Source: Cytobacillus oceanisediminis | GTDB taxonomy: Bacteria > Bacillota > Bacilli > Bacillales > Cytobacillaceae | Length of the DNA: 64,000 bases | Direction: 5' to 3' | Assembly (NCBI RefSeq): GCF_003182355.1 | Contig: NZ_QGTW01000002.1 | Span: 62,001 to 126,000 of the forward strand | Notes under the pieces: model-generated | Seen by the model: only the letters and a program-made list of their open reading frames with translations | Databases searched by the model: none | What the model was told of the DNA's origin: nothing | Translations under genes and position numbers: made by a program | Shown: positions 60,296-64,000 of the stretch, piece by piece | Layout of the letters: the number at the start of each line of letters is the position of its first letter | How positions within the stretch are numbered: position 1 is the first letter of the stretch

Positions 60296-61054
60296 TTACT
60301 CAGCTACTCTCTCCAAATTGCCGTTGCGGTCCATTTTAAACTTGGAGGCCGGTCTGTCTTCTTCGTCAAACAGAACAAAATTACGCGCTCTGTTCATGAT
60401 TTTCATAAGTGTCTCGTAATCTTCCTGAATCGTTACCGTATTTTCCTCGAGCTCGCTGATTTTGCTTTCCAGCTCTGCGTTTCGGCTTCTGAGATCAGCA
60501 TTTTCGCGCTTCAATCTTTCATTCTCATTTTTTAGTATATCAAGCTGAATGCCTGAGTGATTTAATGTTTGCAAGTATGAAATGACGCTATCCAAATCCA
60601 ATTGGGCAGGTGCTGTATAAGCTGGTTCCGAATAAGTGGATGTATAAGATGAAACGGCTTCTGTTCTTTCAGCTGTTTCATTTTCTGTCCGCTCTTCATA
60701 GAAATCTGCCGGTGATGGAGGGGCTGCTTTATTGGATGCAACGGGTGCTGCTTCAACTTCCTGCATTGTAGGCACTGGCGGAGAGTATAAGAGTTTCTTC
60801 TTGCCTCCCTGATCTTTGCCTAGCATTCTTTGTCTTTGCTTTCGCTGTTTTTTTGCAAGCTGCAGCGCTTTTTCATAGCGGTGTCTTACCACTGCGTTCC
60901 AACGGAATCCACAGGCTGCAGAGGTACGGTTGAGCTTATCTCCAACCTCTTCAAAAGCATTTAATTGTGTGCTTCCTTCCCTGACATGCCTTAAAACTGT
61001 TTCAGCTAGCAATAAATCATTTTCGTCTGTCCATGCGTCCTGACGTACTTTCAT
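60296..61054 (-). CDS. rsfA: RsfA, forespore transcription regulator
   Basis: 252 residues. N-terminal Myb/SANT-like domain ([58 protein letters not shown]), a low-complexity middle, then a coiled coil ([33 protein letters not shown]) and a short C-terminal domain. Regulates SigF-dependent genes in the forespore in B. subtilis (ywfN). Confidence 0.92.
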   Translation of the reverse strand: MKVRQDAWTDENDLLLAETVLRHVREGSTQLNAFEEVGDKLNRTSAACGFRWNAVVRHRYEKALQLAKKQRKQRQRMLGKDQGGKKKLLYSPPVPTMQEVEAAPVASNKAAPPSPADFYEERTENETAERTEAVSSYTSTYSEPAYTAPAQLDLDSVISYLQTLNHSGIQLDILKNENERLKRENADLRSRNAELESKISELEENTVTIQEDYETLMKIMNRARNFVLFDEEDRPASKFKMDRNGNLERVAE

Positions 61055-61414
61055 TCATCCTCAACTCCCTATTTTTTAAGCATTTTTGTTGTTGCCTTAG
61101 TTAAAGGATGGACAAACTTGGCAGATTTTATACAAAGGTAATTAAAAGGATAGTAGATTTTTTTTAAAATTTTATTTTTCGCTAGATACGTATGGCAGCT
61201 GTATGAAGATTAGTAAGATACACCACCCAAGTTAATGATTACAGCTTGCAATGGAGCCAGATAAGATTTAAAATAGCCTGTAGCAGTTAGGCGGGGCATT
61301 TAAAATTCAGTTCTTAATTTGAATAGGAATGCTGTGCATCGGACATCCTTTAACAAGGAATTTTCCTACTCATTTAAAATAAAAAGTTAGACCGCAGAAA
61401 GGGTTGTAAATAGA
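61055..61414. other. Intergenic region, nothing recognised
   Basis: About 360 AT-rich bases between divergent rsfA and the DUF1450 gene. Presumably holds both promoters. No repeat, hairpin or frame that I would defend. Confidence 0.5.
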
Positions 61415-61639
61415 ATGGCAAACGAATTTCGTGTTTGCGACGATTGTCAGGCAGTAAACCTAAAAACACTAATTCCACGATTGAAAGAAATAGATCCCGA
61501 CGCTAAAATTGATATCGGCTGCCAGTCCTATTGCGGACCAGGCCGAAAAAAGACATTTGCTTTCGTCAATAACCGTCCTCTGGCTGCATTATCGGAAGAG
61601 GAATTGATGGAGAAAATTAATAAGAAGCTTAAAAAGTAA
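61415..61639 (+). CDS. DUF1450 protein (YuzB-like)
   Basis: 74 residues. [19 protein letters not shown] and [21 protein letters not shown], with four cysteines as C-x2-C and C-x3-C, typical of the small YuzB/DUF1450 group of Bacillus; thioredoxin-like fold suggested for relatives. Function unknown. Confidence 0.85.
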   Translation: MANEFRVCDDCQAVNLKTLIPRLKEIDPDAKIDIGCQSYCGPGRKKTFAFVNNRPLAALSEEELMEKINKKLKK

Positions 61640-61679
61640 AATCGCCTTTTGACTTCTGTCCTGAGGTGATTTTTATTTT
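61637..61679 (+). terminator. Weak intrinsic terminator
   Basis: AAAATCGCCT ... AGGTGATTTT stem with a long loop and ATTTTT tail. Confidence 0.4.
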
Positions 61680-61910
61680 TGCCTAAGTTTATTTTGGGCT
61701 CACATTTGGTAAAGAGACATAATGGGCAGTTGGTTATTATTTTTAGAAAAGTCGAAAAATATTTTTTGGACAGATGATTGCTGTATTCCGGTTCTTGTCG
61801 AATGGCCATGAAAATCTGGGAATTTTGTGGTGAATTGGCATAGCAATCGGGATATAATAGTAACATGTTATAAAAGCAGAGAGCGCAACATAAAGGAACT
61901 CAGACTATAG

Positions 61911-62173
61911 GCGCCACGTCCTGTGGCAACGTCTGCATAACCCGTATCTTGCGGGCCTCAAGCTTAAGGCAAGCGCTGGCAGAAGTCGTCTTTTGCCTTA
62001 AGAAGCGGTTGAACGAAATGTGGAGGCGACTGTTCAGGGACGACAAGCATAAGACAATTCCTGTAAGAAGGTGTTATTTCCTTCTGAAAGGAAGTGGCTT
62101 ATGGCCTCGAGTCCCTAGGAGCCGAAACTAGACAAGTTTAAGACCTCGAGCCGATGGCGCTCGGAGCTGGACA
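61911..62173. repeat. Intergenic repeat family 2 (long form, copy 2, inverted)
   Basis: Read in reverse it matches 51968-52197: ATAAGCCACTTCCTTTCAG, AAGGAAATAACACCTTCTT, TGTCTTATGC, CAGACGTTGCCACAGGACG. It ends GGCGCTCGGAGCTGGACA. A second, shorter end (CCTAGGAGCCGAAACTAGAC) lies inside, so two elements may be nested. Directly upstream of the HD-domain gene. Confidence 0.75.
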
Positions 62174-62193
62174 GAGATAAGCGGAGGTAAAAG

Positions 62194-63495
62194 ATGGCAT
62201 ATTCGGCGGAAAAGTTAAGCGAGGAAAAGGTATTTAAGGATCCTGTCCACCGTTACATACACGTCAAGGACAGAGTGATCTGGGATTTAATAGGGACAAA
62301 AGAGTTTCAGCGCCTTAGAAGAATTAAGCAGCTTGGAACAACCTACTTAACCTTCCATGGTGCTGAACATAGCCGTTTTAACCACTCGCTCGGAGTTTAC
62401 GAGATTGTACGGCGGATAGCCGATGATGTGTTTATCGGCAGGCCGGAATGGAATGAAGAAGAACGCCTCCTCTCATTATGCGCGGCACTTCTCCACGATT
62501 TGGGGCACGGCCCGTTTTCACATTCCTTCGAAAAAGTGTTCGACCTCGACCATGAGCATTTCACAAGAGCGATCATTCTAGGGTGTACCGAGGTTAATAA
62601 GGTGCTTACAAAGGTAAGTGCCGATTTTCCTGAAAAGGTAGCAGAGGTAATTGCAAAAACCTCCAAAAATAAGCTGGTAGTCAGCTTGATTTCCAGCCAG
62701 ATCGATGCTGATCGAATGGATTATCTGCAAAGAGATGCCTATTTTACCGGTGTCAGCTACGGCCATTTTGATATGGAGCGGATCTTGCGTGTCATGAGGC
62801 CCAGGGAAGACCAGGTAGTGATTAAGCAGAGCGGAATGCATGCAGTGGAAGATTACATTATGAGCCGGTATCAAATGTATTGGCAGGTATATTTTCACCC
62901 GGTTACCCGCAGTGCGGAGGTTATATTGACGAAAATTCTGCATCGGGCCAAGGACTTGCATAAACAGAACTATACGTTTAAATATGATCCCATCCATTTT
63001 TATTCATTATTCAGCGGGGAAATCACGCTGGAGGATTATATTAAACTGGATGAAGCTATTATTCTTTATTATTTCCAGATGTGGCAGGAGGAAGAGGATT
63101 ACATCCTGAAAGACCTCTGCTGCCGCTTTATGGACCGGAACTTATATAAATATGTGGAATTTGACCCTGCAAAAGAGTATAAAAAACTGGCGGAGCTGTC
63201 CGGTTTATTTAAAAAAGCAGGCATTGACCCGGAGTATTACCTGGTTGTCGATTCCTCATCTGATTTGCCGTATGATTTTTACCGGCCGGGTGAAGAAGAA
63301 GAACGATTGCCTATTCATTTGCTGATGAAAAACGGGGATATTCGCGAGCTTTCTCGTGAATCGGAAATAGTGGATGCCATCTCGGGCAAACGCAGAACAG
63401 ATCATAAGCTGTATTTTCCAGCTGACTTTATTTCAGACGACAGTAAAAAGCCGAACATTAAAAAACAAATTAGAATGCTGCTGGAAATCGACTAA
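62194..63495 (+). CDS. ywfO: HD-domain phosphohydrolase YwfO
   Basis: 433 residues. HD metal site: H-x-x-RFNHSLG (about 53-62), LLHDLGHGPFSHSFE (about 100-114, HD and second His), and SSQIDADRMDYLQRD (about 168-182). This is the SAMHD1/dGTPase-like family; relatives hydrolyse dNTPs. Start ATG 62194 with GCGGAGG. Confidence 0.92.
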   Translation: MAYSAEKLSEEKVFKDPVHRYIHVKDRVIWDLIGTKEFQRLRRIKQLGTTYLTFHGAEHSRFNHSLGVYEIVRRIADDVFIGRPEWNEEERLLSLCAALLHDLGHGPFSHSFEKVFDLDHEHFTRAIILGCTEVNKVLTKVSADFPEKVAEVIAKTSKNKLVVSLISSQIDADRMDYLQRDAYFTGVSYGHFDMERILRVMRPREDQVVIKQSGMHAVEDYIMSRYQMYWQVYFHPVTRSAEVILTKILHRAKDLHKQNYTFKYDPIHFYSLFSGEITLEDYIKLDEAIILYYFQMWQEEEDYILKDLCCRFMDRNLYKYVEFDPAKEYKKLAELSGLFKKAGIDPEYYLVVDSSSDLPYDFYRPGEEEERLPIHLLMKNGDIRELSRESEIVDAISGKRRTDHKLYFPADFISDDSKKPNIKKQIRMLLEID

Positions 63496-63560
63496 GACTA
63501 CATAAAGTCCATTGGATTTTCTATAGAAACGGGAAAAAACGGAGTAGGAGATGAAGAGCT

Positions 63561-64000
63561 TTGTTAAAGGATCACGCCAAATTAATGCATGCCATTGCAG
63601 TCTCCGAAGAAATAGTGGGACGGAAAAAGCTGCAGAAAATGATTTATATCGCCAAAAACATTGCATTTCCTTTTCAGGAAAGATTCCAATTTCACTTTTA
63701 TGGCCCTTATTCCGAAGAGCTTACTTTAAGGGTCGAAGAGCTTTGCAATATGGGATTCTTAAACGAAGTGAAAGAGAAAAAAGGCGGCTACTACCAGTAT
63801 CGGTATACACTCACAGAAACAGGCAAGGAATTTTTGACTGTAAATGAAGTGGAGATGCCAAGCCTGCAGGATTGCCTCATGGACATGAACGGCCAAAATG
63901 CAAGATTTCTTGAGCTTGTCTCAACTGTCCTTTATTTTAATGACCTTCCAAAAGAGGAAGTAAAGGAAAAGATTTTTACGCTAAAAAGCAAACAGCGCTA
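63561..64000 (+). CDS. ywgA: YwgA-like protein, 5' part (runs off the window)
   Basis: TTG start with GGAGATGAAGAG upstream; the open frame continues to the right edge (146 residues seen). KDHAKLMHAIAVSEEIVGRKKLQKM (read in parts), IAFPFQERFQFHFYGPYSEEL, a winged-helix-like N-terminal region and GYYQYRYTLTETGKEFL. It follows ywfO as in the B. subtilis ywf-ywg region. An upstream ATG in another frame (63551) is a shadow. Function unknown. Confidence 0.85.
   Translation, partial: MLKDHAKLMHAIAVSEEIVGRKKLQKMIYIAKNIAFPFQERFQFHFYGPYSEELTLRVEELCNMGFLNEVKEKKGGYYQYRYTLTETGKEFLTVNEVEMPSLQDCLMDMNGQNARFLELVSTVLYFNDLPKEEVKEKIFTLKSKQR

Noticed and set aside
63551-63847. 98-residue frame at the right edge
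   Set aside because: Shadow of ywgA, which starts at TTG 63561 in another frame and continues past the window.
1-64000. tRNA or rRNA genes, including selC
   Set aside because: I saw no cloverleaf or rRNA signature in the window; a covariance-model scan would be decisive.

Overview
The window is chromosomal DNA from a low-GC, endospore-forming Bacillaceae bacterium. The evidence is spore genes (gerQ, rsfA, a gamma-type SASP-like protein), bacillithiol and HemQ-type haem genes, strong AGGAGG-type ribosome binding sites, many GTG/TTG starts, and a right-hand half whose order (pdxK, ung, ywdI, ywdK, gerQ, hemQ, pta, lipL, rsfA, ywfO, ywgA) follows the ywd-ywf-ywg region of the Bacillus subtilis chromosome. 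A perfect 16-bp parS (ParB/Spo0J) site at 54801-54816 fits an origin-proximal position. The nitrous oxide reductase operon and the intergenic repeat families suggest a soil or sediment Bacillus of the Cytobacillus/Mesobacillus kind, but the species cannot be named from this sequence.

Layout. 1-14 kb: end of a secreted subtilase, a thioredoxin-like gene with an in-frame TGA at the first CxxC cysteine, transporters, an ornithine cyclodeaminase-like enzyme, an InhA-like secreted metalloprotease, an FAD oxidoreductase, a YpfJ-type metallopeptidase, a cupin, a POT peptide transporter and a membrane GGDEF protein. 14-18 kb: a plasmid-type ParM/ParR segregation pair preceded by nearly 2 kb of mostly non-coding DNA with two arrays of short iterons. 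18-35 kb: oxidoreductase, alpha-glucosidase, Cys-tRNA(Pro) deacylase, a two-P-loop ATPase, a glycine-rich protein, a YjiH-type membrane protein, an ABC-2 exporter whose first permease is broken, a short-chain fatty acid transporter, AlkD, a HAD phosphatase, a sugar-dehydrogenase-like lipoprotein, and a TetR/ABC efflux operon with two matching operators.

35-43 kb: a clade II nitrous oxide reductase operon on the minus strand (nosC-nosZ-nosB-nosD-nosY-nosF-lipoprotein), divergent from a Crp/Fnr regulator, with one perfect and one near-perfect TGTGA-N6-TCACA box between them. 43-54 kb: a large secreted amylopullulanase-like enzyme, bacillithiol genes (yojF-bshB2), pdxK, molybdenum cofactor genes (mobA, moaE, moaD, moeB) and a stress protein. 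54-64 kb: the conserved ywd-ywf block, including a broken cwlJ upstream of an intact gerQ.

The most unusual signals are: (1) a probable selenocysteine thioredoxin-fold protein with a bacterial SECIS-like hairpin; (2) a chromosomal ParMRC locus with iterons spaced in a two-helical-turn pattern; (3) a set of intergenic arrays with a strict 20-21-nt period but a different core sequence at each place; (4) decayed cwlJ beside intact gerQ; (5) two kinds of dispersed intergenic repeat, one of them MITE-like, plus a large double-hairpin element.
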